Origin: Enterovibrio norvegicus DSM 15893
Lineage (GTDB): Bacteria; Pseudomonadota; Gammaproteobacteria; Enterobacterales; Vibrionaceae
Length of the DNA: 64,000 nt
Assembly: GCF_900115495.1 (NCBI RefSeq)
Contig: NZ_FOWR01000002.1
Location: 157,397-221,396 of the forward strand
Direction: 5' to 3'
In this document: positions 9,007 through 19,747 of the stretch, piece after piece
Numbering within the stretch: the stretch's first letter is position 1
How the letters are laid out: every line of letters starts with the position of its first letter
Position numbers and translations under genes: made by a program
The notes under the pieces: generated by a model
Databases searched by the model: none
Seen by the model: only the letters and a program-made list of their open reading frames with translations
Told to the model about the DNA's origin: nothing

Positions 9007-9891
9007 TCAGTAAGTGGCTTTGCTGAATCTGCTTGCAATCAGTTTTGTCAGCATATTGATGAGTAGCACGACAACAATCAGTACGGTGGCGGTGGCGTAC
9101 GCCTGATGCCATTCGTGAACCGTGTAGAGCTCCTGAGTTAATTTATAGAGATGGACAGTCAATGTTCTGCCTGAGTCGAGCAGGCTATCTGGAATGCGCG
9201 CGACCATACCAGCGGTGAGGAATACCGGGGCGGATTCGCCAATCACACGACCAACGCTCAAGATGATGGACGTAACAATCCCTGGCATTGCACTTGGGAG
9301 AATCAGCTTCCAAATGGTGTAGATCTTTGAAGACCCCAATGCATATGAGCCTTCGCGATACGTATTTGGCACCGCAATCAAGGCTTCCTCTGTGGTTCGG
9401 ATAATCACAGGAAGAATCAAAATACTCAGCGTCAACGCACCCGAGAGAATCGAGAAGCCTAACCCCAGTACTGCCACAAAGAAGGTCATACCGAACAAAC
9501 CAAAGATAATGGACGGAATGCCCGCCAGTGATTCCGTGCAGAAACGAATCACCTTTACCAGTTTGCTGCCGACCTTTGCGTATTCGGTCAAATAGATCGC
9601 CGTCATGATGCCAATGGGTGCAGCGATAGATATGGACGCAAGTACCATGTAAATGGTTGATACGATCATCGGCCAAATGCCCGACTCTTCGCCAATGCGG
9701 GTGTAGTCACTGGCGATGAATGACCAGTCCACATACTGCAAACCATTACTCAAGATGTACCAAATAATCCAGAACAGGAAACCGACGGTCATCGCGGCGG
9801 CTGTCCATACAATGGCAAGTGCGACTTTGTCTTTTAGGTGGCGAGTGCGCGCGTTTTTTTTGCTGACGTTTTGTAAAATAGACATCGTCAT
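9007..9891 (-). CDS. pstA: Phosphate ABC transporter permease PstA
   Basis: 294 residues with six membrane segments and the binding-protein-dependent permease motif [21 protein letters not shown] (EAA loop) that contacts PstB. It forms the inner-membrane phosphate channel with PstC. Its ATG overlaps the pstC stop by one base (TAATG), which suggests translational coupling. A second ATG two codons later has better spacing from the upstream GAGG and may be the real start. Confidence 0.95.
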   Translation of the reverse strand: MTMSILQNVSKKNARTRHLKDKVALAIVWTAAAMTVGFLFWIIWYILSNGLQYVDWSFIASDYTRIGEESGIWPMIVSTIYMVLASISIAAPIGIMTAIYLTEYAKVGSKLVKVIRFCTESLAGIPSIIFGLFGMTFFVAVLGLGFSILSGALTLSILILPVIIRTTEEALIAVPNTYREGSYALGSSKIYTIWKLILPSAMPGIVTSIILSVGRVIGESAPVFLTAGMVARIPDSLLDSGRTLTVHLYKLTQELYTVHEWHQAYATATVLIVVVLLINMLTKLIASRFSKATY

Positions 9892-10802
9892 TACCTCGCT
9901 TTTTCGCGATTAAGATAAAGCAGTGAAGCATTCAATATCATGATGAAAACAAGCAGCACGATACCTGTGGCGTAGAGTGCACTGGCGTGAACCCCTGATG
10001 CATAAGACATTTCTAGAGCAATGTTTGCTGTAAGCGTGCGCGCTGAATCTAAAATGCCTTCTGGCATGGCGGGCGCGTTCCCCATCACCATGATGATCGC
10101 CATGGTTTCACCCAATGCGCGTGCGATACCCAGAATCACTCCTGTCATGATCCCTGAGCGTGCGGCGGGTATGAGCAACTTAAATGTGGTGAACATGTGT
10201 GATGCACCCAGCGCCAGAGAACCTTCTTTGTAGGTTTTAGGCACAGCGCGAAGTGACGTTTCAGACACGGCAATGACCGTAGGGAGGATCATGATGGCAA
10301 GCACCACGATACCGGCTAACAAGGTGTTTCCCGCTGGAACGTTAAATACGTCCTGAATCAATGGCACGATGATCACGAGGCCAAAAAAGCCATAAACCAC
10401 GGAAGGAATGCCTGCCAATAGTTCGACTGCAGGACGGATAATGTTTGCTAGCCACTTAGGGGCAATCTCTGCAATGAAGACGGCAGTTAGTACGGCAATC
10501 GGCACGCCCAGTGCGACAGCACCCAGCGTGGATGCCAGAGATGCCACAATCATTGGTGAAATACCGTATAGGGCAGGGGGTAGCCATTCTGACCCTGTAA
10601 CGATGCCTGTAATGCCTGCTTCTTGAATCGCAGGGATGCCTTCAAGAAAAATAAAGTAGCCAATGGTGGCCAGCGAAAGCACGCCAATAACGGCTGCTGC
10701 TAGGAATAAAGAACGAAAGATGGCTTCTCGCCAATCTCGGCCTCTACGGCGACCGAGCTTGCTGGTGTATTGCTTAGGCGCTTGTTCGGCTGCGATGGTC
10801 AT
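9891..10802 (-). CDS. pstC: Phosphate ABC transporter permease PstC
   Basis: 303 residues from the ATG at 10802, which has a TGGAG site just upstream; an in-frame start at 10820 is less likely. Six membrane segments are visible. The EAA-type loop (ETSLRAVPKTYKEGSLALGASH) and the LAGIPSVVYGFFGL block are characteristic of PstC. It pairs with PstA in the inner membrane and is overlapped by pstA by one base. Confidence 0.95.
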   Translation of the reverse strand: MTIAAEQAPKQYTSKLGRRRGRDWREAIFRSLFLAAAVIGVLSLATIGYFIFLEGIPAIQEAGITGIVTGSEWLPPALYGISPMIVASLASTLGAVALGVPIAVLTAVFIAEIAPKWLANIIRPAVELLAGIPSVVYGFFGLVIIVPLIQDVFNVPAGNTLLAGIVVLAIMILPTVIAVSETSLRAVPKTYKEGSLALGASHMFTTFKLLIPAARSGIMTGVILGIARALGETMAIIMVMGNAPAMPEGILDSARTLTANIALEMSYASGVHASALYATGIVLLVFIMILNASLLYLNREKAR

Positions 10803-10849
10803 GGAAACTCCAGATATCATGCACTGACAGTGTGGATGTAAAGTAAAGC

Positions 10850-10872
10850 GGCCTGAAAAGATGTGTCAGGCC
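10850..10872 (-). promoter_or_regulatory. Intercistronic stem-loop between pstS and pstC
   Basis: GGCCTGA and TCAGGCC form a 7-bp GC-rich stem in the short gap between pstS and pstC, with a TTT directly after it. Such a structure would stabilise the pstS 3' end or partly terminate, giving more PstS than permease. Confidence 0.55.
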
Positions 10873-10885
10873 AAGGTATTTGGGT

Positions 10886-11707
10886 TTACTGTGCTGACAC
10901 GTAGCCTTCGTTCATTACGATTTTTTGACCGTCTACAGAGACAACCCAATCAAGGAATTTTTCTGCAGCTGGTGAAGGTTTGCCATCTTTACTAAGAACC
11001 AGGAATGGTCGTGCGACAGGGTAATCACCTGATGCAACGCTTTGCTCTGTTGGGGTCACGCCATCGATTTGGATGGCCTTCAGTGATTCGTCGATGGATC
11101 CTAAAGAGATGTAGCCGATCGCAAATGGGTTGTTAGCTACGATGGTTTTGACCACACCGTTCCCATTGCCAACTTGTGCGCGTTGGGAGATAGCAGACAC
11201 TGTTATGCCGTTCACTTTGCGCTTTAGATTCATGATGTCTTCGAATGCACCACGTGTACCTGATGCAGTGTCACGCGTAACAACGACAACGGGTTTGTTT
11301 TCGCCACCCACTTCAGACCAATTCTTCACTTCGCCACGGTAAATCTTGGCAATCTGTTCAATGGAAAGGTCGTTAAGCGCGTTACTGTTGTTGATGACAA
11401 CGGCAATGCCGTCACGTGCAATCACGGTTTCTTTTAGCGAAGGTTCTTTTTCTGAGTCTTTCAAATCACGTGAAGACATGCCGAACATGGACGTACCATT
11501 CTTCGCCGCTTTTACGCCAGCAGAAGACCCTGTACCTTGTACTTCGATGAAGGTGCTGTTGTTTTGTGCTTGGTACGTTTCGGCCAAAATTTCCATTACT
11601 TCTGTCACAGACGTTGATCCTGAAACCGTGATGGTTTCCTGCGCTGAAGCGGAATGGGCAACCAATGCGCCTGCCATGCATAAAGCGGTGATAACGTTTG
11701 ATTTCAT
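10886..11707 (-). CDS. pstS: Periplasmic phosphate-binding protein PstS
   Basis: 273 residues with a Sec signal peptide (MKSNVITALCMAGALVAHSASA, cleavage before QETI). The mature protein shows the phosphate-binding blocks of the short PstS family: TVSGSTSVTEVMEILAE, GTGSSAGVKAAKNGTS, DTASGTRGAFEDI and NPFAIGYISLGS. It captures phosphate in the periplasm and delivers it to PstC-PstA. It is the first gene of pstSCAB, separated from pstC by a stem-loop. A Pho-box-like sequence lies about 63 bases upstream. Confidence 0.95.
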   Translation of the reverse strand: MKSNVITALCMAGALVAHSASAQETITVSGSTSVTEVMEILAETYQAQNNSTFIEVQGTGSSAGVKAAKNGTSMFGMSSRDLKDSEKEPSLKETVIARDGIAVVINNSNALNDLSIEQIAKIYRGEVKNWSEVGGENKPVVVVTRDTASGTRGAFEDIMNLKRKVNGITVSAISQRAQVGNGNGVVKTIVANNPFAIGYISLGSIDESLKAIQIDGVTPTEQSVASGDYPVARPFLVLSKDGKPSPAAEKFLDWVVSVDGQKIVMNEGYVSAQ

Positions 11708-12046
11708 GATAACTATCCTTAAAAAATGCCTTTCTATGAAAGTGTTGTTTGACTCAACGAGGCAACTTTAGGAGAGTTTTGTGACATTCATGTTTCACTA
11801 ATTTGAAGCATTAATGACGAGACAAAGAACCATATAAGTCACTAATGTTTCAATTTAGAGTCATATTATTTCATGATGAATGTGGCGAGTGTTCAGCGAT
11901 TTGACGCGAGGTTTTCGTGTCATGTGGCAGTGTGTGTGAGGTGCAAAGATGATGATGCTTTGTATTCGGTATCCGTGATGGGGAGGCCTTGTTTGGCTTC
12001 ATTATCACAACAGATAGGTTGTCGCTCAGATCGAGTAGACGGTTGA
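11708..12046. other. Intergenic region upstream of pstS
   Basis: This gap separates pstS from the EAL gene, both on the reverse strand. It holds the pstS leader and a Pho-box-like site. No convincing gene is seen; an 88-codon frame here runs into the EAL gene in another frame and has no family resemblance. Confidence 0.5.
11770..11787 (-). promoter_or_regulatory. Candidate Pho box upstream of pstS
   Basis: The reverse strand reads ATGTCAC-AAAA-CTCTCCT, two 7-mers four bases apart, against the Pho-box form CTGTCAT-N4-CTGTCAT. Matches are about 5/7 in each half. Control by PhoB is expected for pstS in this family. Confidence 0.4.
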
Positions 12047-13666
12047 TCAGTTCTGGCTGGCAACACGTGTATTGGTGAGGGTGGCTTGTTGAAGCCATTC
12101 GTCGGTTTGAGCGAGTGTCATTGGGCGGCCATACCAATAGCCTTGAAGCTTGTCACAACCAATTGAGATGAGATATTGCCCTAGCGCTTCGGTTTCTACA
12201 CCTTCTGCAACGACACGACATTCAAGGCTGTGCGCTAAGTAAATGGTCGATCTAACGATAGCTTCATGGTTGCTGCTATACAGTAAGTCCGTGACGAAAC
12301 TACGGTCGATTTTAATTTCGTCGATCGGCATGTTGCTCAGGATTGAAAGGGAAGAGAAGCCCGTGCCGAAGTCATCGATACTCAGATACACACCCAGTTT
12401 TTTGATTTTCTCCAATACAGCCTGCGCCTTGCAAGGGTTCTGCATCATGCTCGTTTCAGTGATTTCGAGTGTGAGTTGCGCGGGGTTAATGGGGTGTTTT
12501 TTCATGAGGCTGCTTAGGAAGGTTTCTAGCGCATCATCTTCTATATCTCTAACTGATAGGTTGATCTGAACCTGTGGTGTGATGCCTTGTCTACGCCATG
12601 CAGCCAGTTGCGTCACCGTGGTTTCAAGCACCCAATGCGTAATTTGCTTAATGGCATTGGTCTGCTCTGCGATGGGGATAAATTCGTCAGGACGGACCGA
12701 ATAGCCATCGCCCAGCGGCCAGCGTAGAAGCACTTCCAGCGTCATTTGGTTTTGATTGTTCACATTTATGACGGGTTGAAAATACAGGTCAAAATCCATG
12801 GTGGTCACGGCTGTGTGAAGCATGGAGGCCAGTTCTGTCTTGTCATAAAAGTGCGATGAGGCCGAAGGCTCGTAAATTGAATAAGGGGCTTGTATGCGTT
12901 TTGCACTGTACATGGCGATCTCTGAACGCTTCAACACTTCTTCTGCGCTGGTGCCATGTTCGGGAAATAGAGAAACCCCCGCTGTACTGGTGACGTTTAC
13001 GTCGTGTTCGTTGATCGTGAGTGGGTGGTCTAAATACGATTGAATGCTCTCGATGTAATTGGGGATATTACTGTCTTGCGGATCATTAACAATCAGGGTG
13101 AAGCGGTTGCCACTGGAACGCGCGAGAAAAATGTCAGCATCAATGAACTCTTTAAGTCGTTCAGAAAACTGCGCGAGAAGCACATCCCCTTTCTGATGGC
13201 TAAACACTTCGTTAATGTTGTTGAAGTTATTTATGTCAAACGTGATGAGTGCGAAGTGCTGTTCGCTGAGATTAAATTCATTCACTTGCTGGCTAATGGT
13301 TCGAAGCAAAAATCGACGATTGGGAAGGCCAGTGAGTGGGTCGTGAGATTCATTGTGATGCTGCTGAAACTCAGCAAAAGCGATGCGCTCCATGGATTGG
13401 GATATCACACCGAAAATCATGACGCAGAATATACCGCCGCCAAAGAAAATCATGGAAACAATGAATTCAATGGGTGTCGTCGTCGGCTTCATTGACAAGA
13501 AAGCAGCAAACGTTAAATAGCCAAGCACAAAACCGAGCATGACAGGGATAAAACTAAACGTGGAAGGGCGTTTGTCTCGTTGGTAGAGAGCGATCGAAGA
13601 GCGCAATGCCGACACGATGGCAAGCATGCCTAATATCACAAGGATGATAGAGAATGTTTTTATCAT
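12047..13666 (-). CDS. c-di-GMP phosphodiesterase with degenerate GGDEF and EAL domains
   Basis: 539 residues from the ATG at 13666 (a start 19 codons upstream is possible). Three hydrophobic segments come first (to about residue 105), then a GGDEF domain whose signature is eroded to SSGNRF, so cyclase activity is unlikely. The EAL domain keeps the catalytic set: ExLLRW (as EVL rather than EAL), QINLS, LEITET, DDFGTGFSSL, IKIDRSF, AEGVET and QGYWYGRP. Hydrolysis of c-di-GMP at the inner membrane is predicted, with the GGDEF part perhaps binding GTP as a regulator. Confidence 0.9.
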   Translation of the reverse strand: MIKTFSIILVILGMLAIVSALRSSIALYQRDKRPSTFSFIPVMLGFVLGYLTFAAFLSMKPTTTPIEFIVSMIFFGGGIFCVMIFGVISQSMERIAFAEFQQHHNESHDPLTGLPNRRFLLRTISQQVNEFNLSEQHFALITFDINNFNNINEVFSHQKGDVLLAQFSERLKEFIDADIFLARSSGNRFTLIVNDPQDSNIPNYIESIQSYLDHPLTINEHDVNVTSTAGVSLFPEHGTSAEEVLKRSEIAMYSAKRIQAPYSIYEPSASSHFYDKTELASMLHTAVTTMDFDLYFQPVINVNNQNQMTLEVLLRWPLGDGYSVRPDEFIPIAEQTNAIKQITHWVLETTVTQLAAWRRQGITPQVQINLSVRDIEDDALETFLSSLMKKHPINPAQLTLEITETSMMQNPCKAQAVLEKIKKLGVYLSIDDFGTGFSSLSILSNMPIDEIKIDRSFVTDLLYSSNHEAIVRSTIYLAHSLECRVVAEGVETEALGQYLISIGCDKLQGYWYGRPMTLAQTDEWLQQATLTNTRVASQN

Positions 13667-13799
13667 CGTTATCGATAGTTGCCCGTAAACAAAAAGAAAA
13701 ATACGCAGCGATGGTGAGAACACATCCGCTGCGACCTTCTTAAATGTAGTTTACTTTTTATGAGCTTGTATGCATTGTCAGCAAGCAATTATGCGTTTG

Positions 13800-14549
13800 T
13801 CAAAAATTGCAGACAGGGCAGTTTGCGTTTCTAGGGAGCGTAAAACTGCGCCATGAGCTGTCCATGGCATCGAACATCATTAGCTTGCCTGATGGCGGTG
13901 TACTGAAGCGAGAAAGTACCTTGATTGCTTCGAGTGCTTGTGACGCGCCAATGATCCCGACCACTGGTGATAGGATGCCTGCTTCAACACAGCTGAGCGC
14001 TTGTGCCCCAAACATGGCACTCAGGCACTCATAACATGGCTCATCTTCGCCATAGGTAAACACGGCTACTTGTCCTTCTAAGCGAATCGCAGCGCCGCTA
14101 ACCAGCGGGGTTTTGTGCGTGAAGCAAAGTCGGTTGAGTTGGTTTCGTGTTTCTACGTTGTCGCTGCAATCCATGACGAGCGAATGTTTGGCGATGAGTG
14201 CCGAAAGGGTTTCATCGTCAAGGCGTTCCGCATGCGTATTGATGACCACATGGTGATTGAGTTGACGCAAGGCATTCGCGGCTGAATCGACTTTGAGCTC
14301 GCCAATGGTGGTGTCATTGTGAAGCACTTGACGTTGAAGGTTAGAAAGTTCGACCCGATCATCATCAATCAACGTCATTTCTCCAACGCCCGCAGCTGCG
14401 AGATATTGGCTCGCTGCGCAGCCAAGACCGCCAGCACCCAATATCAAGATGCTGGCTTGCTTCAACGCTTCCTGACCGTCGAAATCAAACTGTCTCAGAA
14501 TGATTTGGCGGTTGTATCTGAGCTCTTCTTCAGGCGAAAGAATATCCAC
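13800..14549 (-). CDS. moeB: Molybdopterin-synthase adenylyltransferase MoeB
   Basis: 249 residues, normal for MoeB. The start is GTG with an AAGGAT site 6 bases upstream. It shows the E1-like ATP-binding motif GAGGLGCAASQYLAAAGVG, DDDRVELSNLQRQ, the zinc cysteines CYEC and CPVC (C-terminal), and the ALSCVEAG segment with the conserved cysteine. It adenylates the C-terminal Gly-Gly of MoaD so sulfur can be loaded for molybdopterin synthesis. It lies 9 bases after moeA, so the two form an operon. Confidence 0.95.
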   Translation of the reverse strand: MDILSPEEELRYNRQIILRQFDFDGQEALKQASILILGAGGLGCAASQYLAAAGVGEMTLIDDDRVELSNLQRQVLHNDTTIGELKVDSAANALRQLNHHVVINTHAERLDDETLSALIAKHSLVMDCSDNVETRNQLNRLCFTHKTPLVSGAAIRLEGQVAVFTYGEDEPCYECLSAMFGAQALSCVEAGILSPVVGIIGASQALEAIKVLSRFSTPPSGKLMMFDAMDSSWRSFTLPRNANCPVCNF

Positions 14550-14558
14550 TGCGATCCT

Positions 14559-15794
14559 TTAATTTAACACGGCGTTGAAGGGTTCAATGGTCACGTCTTC
14601 ATTGACGTCGATATGGCCTCTGTCTTGCTCCAAAATGGCAAAACAGTTGGCTTGAGACAATGAACTGAATGCACCAGAGCCTTGGTTGCCAGTGGTGGAA
14701 ACCCAAAGCTGACCTTCTGTATCTACATGATATACCGCGCGCTGGTAATCCGTGCGACCTGGTGATTTCTTGAAACGTGTTGCGGCTTTCGCTTTAAGCG
14801 CAATGGTTGGTTGCCATTGTGTATGACCGCCAAGTTTCGCCAATAAAGGCTGAACCATCGCGTGCAGTGTTACCAACACTGACACTGGGTTGCCCGGCAA
14901 ACCGCAGAAAAGCGCGTCTTTAACAGTACCGAAAGCGAAAGGTTTACCCGGCTTGATGGCGATTTTCCAAAAACCCACATCGCCTTCTTGGTCAAGAATG
15001 TCTTTGGTGTAATCAGCTTCACCCACGCTTACGCCACCCGATGTCACGATAACGTCTGAAACTTCCGCCGCTTTTAGGAAAGCGTCACGTAGTTGATCTG
15101 GGCAATCAGGGATAACCCCCATATCAATTGCTTCACAGCTCATCTTATCGAGCATGGCACGAATGGTGTAGCGGTTGCTGTCGTAGATTTCACCTTTACC
15201 TAAAGGCTCTCCCACTTGACGCAATTCATCGCCCGTAGAGAAAAACGCCACCTTGGGTTTACGGATCACGGTGACGTTTGCAATACCAAGTGTTGCGAGC
15301 ATCGGTACTTCGCGAGGTGTCAGAAGCGTGCCTTTTGGAATAACGACAGCGCCTTGCTTAACGTCGTCACCGATTGGGCGAATATTCTGTTGAGCGGTCG
15401 CAGACGCAGTAAAAGTAATCTGGTCACCGTCTACGTTTGTTTGCTCTTGCATGATGACGGCATCAGCGCCTTCTGGCACTTCTGCGCCGGTCATGATGCG
15501 AATACAAGTCCCTTCAGGCCATTGGCCTTCAAAAGGAATGCCTGCGAAAGATTTGCCTGCCATGGTAAGGGTGCGCGATTTTTCTAAATCTGCACAACGC
15601 AGGGCATAACCATCCATTGCCGAGTTAGCAAAAGGCGGCACGTTAATCGGGGAGCAAATGTCTTCGGCTGTTATGCGGTTTTGCGCATCCATTAAGGACA
15701 CAACATCGGTTTGAGTAAGTGGTGTGGTGTTTTCAAGCAAGGTAGAAATCGCAGTGGAAACTGGCATCAAACCCGGTGTATCGCAGCAACCCAT
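14559..15794 (-). CDS. moeA: Molybdopterin molybdenumtransferase MoeA
   Basis: 411 residues from the ATG at 15794 (MGCCDTPGLMPV, the form seen in Vibrio); an in-frame start nine codons upstream is possible. MoeA motifs are present: PLDVP-like INVPPFANSAMDGYA, AGKSFAG, RIMTGAEVPEGADAVIMQE, TSGGVSVGEADYTK, KPGKPFAFG and GLPGNPVS. It inserts molybdate into adenylylated molybdopterin. It is cotranscribed with moeB. The divergent neighbour is folE. Confidence 0.95.
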   Translation of the reverse strand: MGCCDTPGLMPVSTAISTLLENTTPLTQTDVVSLMDAQNRITAEDICSPINVPPFANSAMDGYALRCADLEKSRTLTMAGKSFAGIPFEGQWPEGTCIRIMTGAEVPEGADAVIMQEQTNVDGDQITFTASATAQQNIRPIGDDVKQGAVVIPKGTLLTPREVPMLATLGIANVTVIRKPKVAFFSTGDELRQVGEPLGKGEIYDSNRYTIRAMLDKMSCEAIDMGVIPDCPDQLRDAFLKAAEVSDVIVTSGGVSVGEADYTKDILDQEGDVGFWKIAIKPGKPFAFGTVKDALFCGLPGNPVSVLVTLHAMVQPLLAKLGGHTQWQPTIALKAKAATRFKKSPGRTDYQRAVYHVDTEGQLWVSTTGNQGSGAFSSLSQANCFAILEQDRGHIDVNEDVTIEPFNAVLN

Positions 15795-16016
15795 AAATAG
15801 ACTCTCGGTGGTTTTGAGCAAAACATGCTCAACACGTAGAAGAAAGCGGTCATTATCGCAAACTTTGTTCGCTCAAACTAATGTCCACACGCAAATCGAG
15901 GTGTAATTTTATTACTATTAACGTTATGCTTCAAAAATCTGACACAAATTGATCCTTGTCCTTAAAAGACGAGTATTTAATTAGATAACAACATTGTAAC
16001 GACCCGAGGATTTTCT

Positions 16017-16676
16017 ATGACAGCATTGAGCGATTCTGCAATTCGAGTGCGTGAAGCGCTAGTTGCACGGGGCATTGAGACACCAATGACGCCGGGATCA
16101 TCGATGACCGCGACAGAAAAAAAAGAAAGAATTGAATACCACATGCGGGAAATTCTATCTGTTATCGATCTTGACCTGACAGACGACAGCTTAACCGAGA
16201 CACCTGCGCGCATTGCTAAAATGTATGTGGATGAGGTGTTTTCTGGCTTAGACTACTCGAACTTCCCGAAAATCACAGTTATCGATAATAAGATGGGCTG
16301 TGATGAGATGGTAAGAGTGAAAAACATTACACTTACCAGTACGTGTGAACATCACCTCGTCACCATCGATGGTGCCTGCACAGTGGCCTATTTGCCGAAA
16401 GAAAAAATCATTGGTTTGTCGAAGATTAACCGCATTGTTCGTTTCTTCGCGCAACGTCCTCAAGTGCAGGAACGTTTAACGCGTCAAGTGCTCGTCGCGC
16501 TTCAGACATTGCTCGAAACCGACAATGTTGCAGTACACGTAAACGCAACGCACTACTGCGTAAAATCACGTGGTGTGATGGACGCGACCAGCGAAACCAC
16601 CACCACTGCGTTAGGCGGTGTGTTTAAGAAAAATGCAGCAACGCGTGCAGAGTTCTTGCATGGCATTGGCATGTAG
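16017..16676 (+). CDS. folE: GTP cyclohydrolase I FolE
   Basis: 219 residues, as for bacterial FolE. The zinc and catalytic motifs are complete: [13 protein letters not shown] (Cys and His ligands), [23 protein letters not shown] and [12 protein letters not shown]. It converts GTP to 7,8-dihydroneopterin triphosphate, the first step of folate synthesis, and also the starting point of the queuosine pathway served by queD and queE further along. It is divergent from moeA and followed by a bidirectional terminator. Confidence 0.96.
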   Translation: MTALSDSAIRVREALVARGIETPMTPGSSMTATEKKERIEYHMREILSVIDLDLTDDSLTETPARIAKMYVDEVFSGLDYSNFPKITVIDNKMGCDEMVRVKNITLTSTCEHHLVTIDGACTVAYLPKEKIIGLSKINRIVRFFAQRPQVQERLTRQVLVALQTLLETDNVAVHVNATHYCVKSRGVMDATSETTTTALGGVFKKNAATRAEFLHGIGM

Positions 16677-16706
16677 GCGTTTAACTCGTTACACGGTTTA
16701 GAAACA

Positions 16707-16734
16707 AAAAAAGCGCCAATCGGCGCTTTTTTTA
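16707..16734. terminator. Bidirectional terminator between folE and aspC
   Basis: AAAAAGCGCC and GGCGCTTTTT flank a 4-base loop; A- and T-runs on both sides allow use by both convergent genes. Confidence 0.85.
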
Positions 16735-16763
16735 TATCTGCTAGCAGGGAAGAGATGTGTTGA

Positions 16764-17957
16764 TTACTTCAGTACTGCTGCAATGGCTTTACACAATGGG
16801 CCCATGTTAGAACGCATCATGCCAGCAACACTGATACGGCCAGAGCCTACGATGTAAACGCCGAACTCGTCTTTCAGGCGAGCAACTTGTTCTTTGTTCA
16901 GACCTGAGAAAGAGAACATGCCGTTCTGACGCTGAATAAAGCTGAAATCACCTTCCACGCCTTCTTCTTTCAGGGTTGCAACGAACAGTTCGCGCATCTC
17001 TTGAATGCGTACACGCATATCCGCGACTTCTTGTTCCCATTCTGCACGCAATTCTGCGTTATCAAGGATCAAGGTAACGACTGCCGCACCGTGAGCGGGT
17101 GGGTTAGAGTAGATAACGCGCGCAATGCTCTTCACTTGGCTGAATGCTGTTGCCGTTTCTTGTGCTGTTTTACCAACAAGGGTAAATGCACCGACACGCT
17201 CATTGTAAAGACCAAAGTTTTTAGAGAACGAGCTTGCGACAAGCAGCTCTTCACAGGTGTCAGCGAAAATGCGTAGGCCTGCTGCATCTTCTTCAACACC
17301 AGAAGCAAAACCTTGGTAAGCGAAGTCGAACATTGGAAGTAAGTTCTTTTCGTTACACAGTGCCGCGAGTTGTTGCCATTGCGCCGTGTCTGGGTCGATA
17401 CCAGTAGGGTTGTGACAGCAACCGTGCAGAAGAACAACGTCACCTGCGCTTGCGGTTTCAAGATCTGCCAGCATCGCGGCGAAATCCATGTCTTTGGTTT
17501 CAGCGTTGTAGTAGCCGTAAGATGCCACTTCCAAACCTGCCGCTGCAAATACACCGTTGTGGTTCGCCCACGTTGGGTTACTTACCCATACTTTTACGTC
17601 GCCAAGCTGACGTTTGATGAATTCTGCTGCAACACGCAGGGCACCTGTGCCACCTGGCGCTTGTGCAGTTTGTGCGCGTTTGTCAGCAATGATGGTTGCA
17701 TCATCACCAAACAACAATTTTTGAACGGCCAAACCGTATTCAGGTGTACCTGGAATGCTTAGGTAGGACTTGGTGGTTTCTTTTTCAAGAAGGATGGCTT
17801 CTGCTTTTTTAACAGTCGCTAAAACAGGGGTGTTACCAGATTCGTCCTTGTAGATACCTACACCTAGGTTGATTTTCTCAGCACGGGCATCGGCTTTGAA
17901 TTCTTCAGTAAGACCTAGAATAGGGTCAGCGGGAGCTGCAACAATTTTTTCAAACAT
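16764..17957 (-). CDS. aspC: Aspartate/aromatic amino acid aminotransferase
   Basis: 397 residues from the ATG at 17957, which gives the standard start [16 protein letters not shown]; four more codons are open upstream. It aligns along its whole length with E. coli Asp[62 protein letters not shown] and the PLP-lysine segment [16 protein letters not shown]. It transfers amino groups between aspartate or aromatic amino acids and 2-oxoglutarate. TyrB-like specificity cannot be excluded. Confidence 0.92.
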   Translation of the reverse strand: MFEKIVAAPADPILGLTEEFKADARAEKINLGVGIYKDESGNTPVLATVKKAEAILLEKETTKSYLSIPGTPEYGLAVQKLLFGDDATIIADKRAQTAQAPGGTGALRVAAEFIKRQLGDVKVWVSNPTWANHNGVFAAAGLEVASYGYYNAETKDMDFAAMLADLETASAGDVVLLHGCCHNPTGIDPDTAQWQQLAALCNEKNLLPMFDFAYQGFASGVEEDAAGLRIFADTCEELLVASSFSKNFGLYNERVGAFTLVGKTAQETATAFSQVKSIARVIYSNPPAHGAAVVTLILDNAELRAEWEQEVADMRVRIQEMRELFVATLKEEGVEGDFSFIQRQNGMFSFSGLNKEQVARLKDEFGVYIVGSGRISVAGMMRSNMGPLCKAIAAVLK

Positions 17958-18337
17958 TTCTTCATCCATGGCGTTAGTAAAGGAAACTGTCTTTGTTTAT
18001 ACCATTTTGATCCGTTGTAATAAAACCGAAATTTTCTGAAATTTTATTGTTCTTTGTATCGTGATATTTGCGCGATCATCCACACATTTTTTTGTTGTCG
18101 TCGAAATCATATTCTTATCGGCTTTGGATGCATGTCTCGTGGAAAGCCCAGCGTGTATAAGGTCGTGCGGAAAAGGACTGAATTTCATTCAACAAATCAG
18201 TGCCTCATAAAAACGAGAATGTGTGTTAACGAAACACAAAGGAATGACGGTGGGGGAGTTTGAGGGAAAATTACTAAAAAAAAGACCGCTAAGAAGCGGT
18301 CTTTTTAAACTGGTATTGAACGGGTTTGTTCAATAAC
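17958..18337. other. Intergenic region between asnS and aspC
   Basis: This holds the asnS terminator at 18276-18307 and the promoter region of aspC. It is A+T-rich near 18000-18060. No gene or RNA was recognised. Confidence 0.5.
18276..18307 (-). terminator. Terminator of asnS
   Basis: AAGACCGCT-AAG-AGCGGTCTT-type hairpin with A-run and T-run on either side, about 30 bases after the asnS stop. Confidence 0.85.
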
Positions 18338-19747
18338 TTAGAAGTTCGCGCTGCGTGGTGCACGTGGGAATGGAATAACATCACGGATGTTGCCCATGCC
18401 AGTAACGTAAGAAACCAGACGCTCGAAACCGAGACCGAAACCAGCGTGTGGAACGGTGCCATAACGACGAAGGTCGCGGTACCAGTTCATGTGCTCAGGG
18501 TCGATGTTCATGGCACGCATACGCGTATCTAAAACATCTAAACGTTCTTCACGTTGTGCACCACCGATGATTTCACCAATGCCAGGTGCAAGTACGTCCA
18601 TAGCAGCAACGGTTTTACCGTCGTCGTTCAAACGCATGTAGAACGCTTTGATGTCTTTCGGGTAGTTCTTCACTACAACCGGCGCTTCAAAGTGCTTTTC
18701 AGCAAGGTAGCGTTCGTGCTCAGACGCCAAGTCGATACCCCATTCAACTGGGTTTTCAAACGTTTGGCCAGACTTAAGCAGGATATCAATAGCGTCGGTG
18801 TAGTCGATTTGAGCGAAGTCAGAATCAACAAACTTTTCTAGGCGAGTGATCGCTTCTTTGTCGATGCGTTGAGCAAAGAACTCAAGGTCATCACGACGTT
18901 CAGCAAGTACGGCTTTGAACACATACTTCAGCATGTCTTCAGCCAGTGTTGCCACATCGTCTAGATCTGCGAAAGCGACTTCAGGCTCAACCATCCAGAA
19001 TTCCGCTAGGTGGCGGCTGGTGTTTGAGTTTTCAGCACGGAACGTTGGGCCAAAGGTGTAAACCTTGCTCAATGCACATGCATAAGCTTCTGCGTTCAAC
19101 TGGCCTGATACTGTCAGGAAGGTTTCTTTACCGAAGAAGTCTTCATTGAAATCAACTTTGCCTTCGTCAGTGCGTGGCAAGTTTTCCATGTCCAGTGTAG
19201 AAACACGGAACATTTCACCTGCACCTTCTGCATCAGAAGCGGTGATCAGAGGTGCAGATACCCAGAAGTAACCTTGTTCGTGGTAGAAGCGGTGAATCGC
19301 TTGTGACAAACAGTTACGTACGCGTGCAACCGCACCGATCACGTTAGTACGTGGACGTAGGTGTGCAACTTCGCGCAAATACTCAATAGAGTGACGCGTT
19401 TTCGCCATTGGGTACGTGTCTGCATCTTCAACCCAACCAACAACTTTCACGTTTGTTGCTTGTAGTTCGAACGCTTGGCCTTGTCCTGGGCTTTCTACCA
19501 CTTTACCGGTGACTTCAACAGAACAACCAGTGGTTAGACGGAGTACTTCTTCCTGGTAATTATTCAGCTCATTAGGAACAACCGCCTGAATAGGGTCAAA
19601 ACAAGAGCCGTCATAAATGGCAAGAAAAGAAATACCGGCTTTTGAATCACGACGGGTACGGATCCAACCACGGACAGTGACTTCTGAGTCTACTTCCGTT
19701 TTGCCGTGCAGGACGTCTGCTACAGGCATATAGTTCATAATTTGCAT
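18338..19747 (-). CDS. asnS: Asparaginyl-tRNA synthetase
   Basis: 469 residues (466 if the ATG at 19738 is used, which fits the Vibrio start; the first ATG has the closer GGAG site). The N-terminal OB-fold anticodon domain ([21 protein letters not shown]) is followed by class II catalytic motifs: motif 2 [26 protein letters not shown] and motif 3 [16 protein letters not shown]. It charges tRNA-Asn. It stands alone with its own terminator. Confidence 0.97.
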   Translation of the reverse strand: MQIMNYMPVADVLHGKTEVDSEVTVRGWIRTRRDSKAGISFLAIYDGSCFDPIQAVVPNELNNYQEEVLRLTTGCSVEVTGKVVESPGQGQAFELQATNVKVVGWVEDADTYPMAKTRHSIEYLREVAHLRPRTNVIGAVARVRNCLSQAIHRFYHEQGYFWVSAPLITASDAEGAGEMFRVSTLDMENLPRTDEGKVDFNEDFFGKETFLTVSGQLNAEAYACALSKVYTFGPTFRAENSNTSRHLAEFWMVEPEVAFADLDDVATLAEDMLKYVFKAVLAERRDDLEFFAQRIDKEAITRLEKFVDSDFAQIDYTDAIDILLKSGQTFENPVEWGIDLASEHERYLAEKHFEAPVVVKNYPKDIKAFYMRLNDDGKTVAAMDVLAPGIGEIIGGAQREERLDVLDTRMRAMNIDPEHMNWYRDLRRYGTVPHAGFGLGFERLVSYVTGMGNIRDVIPFPRAPRSANF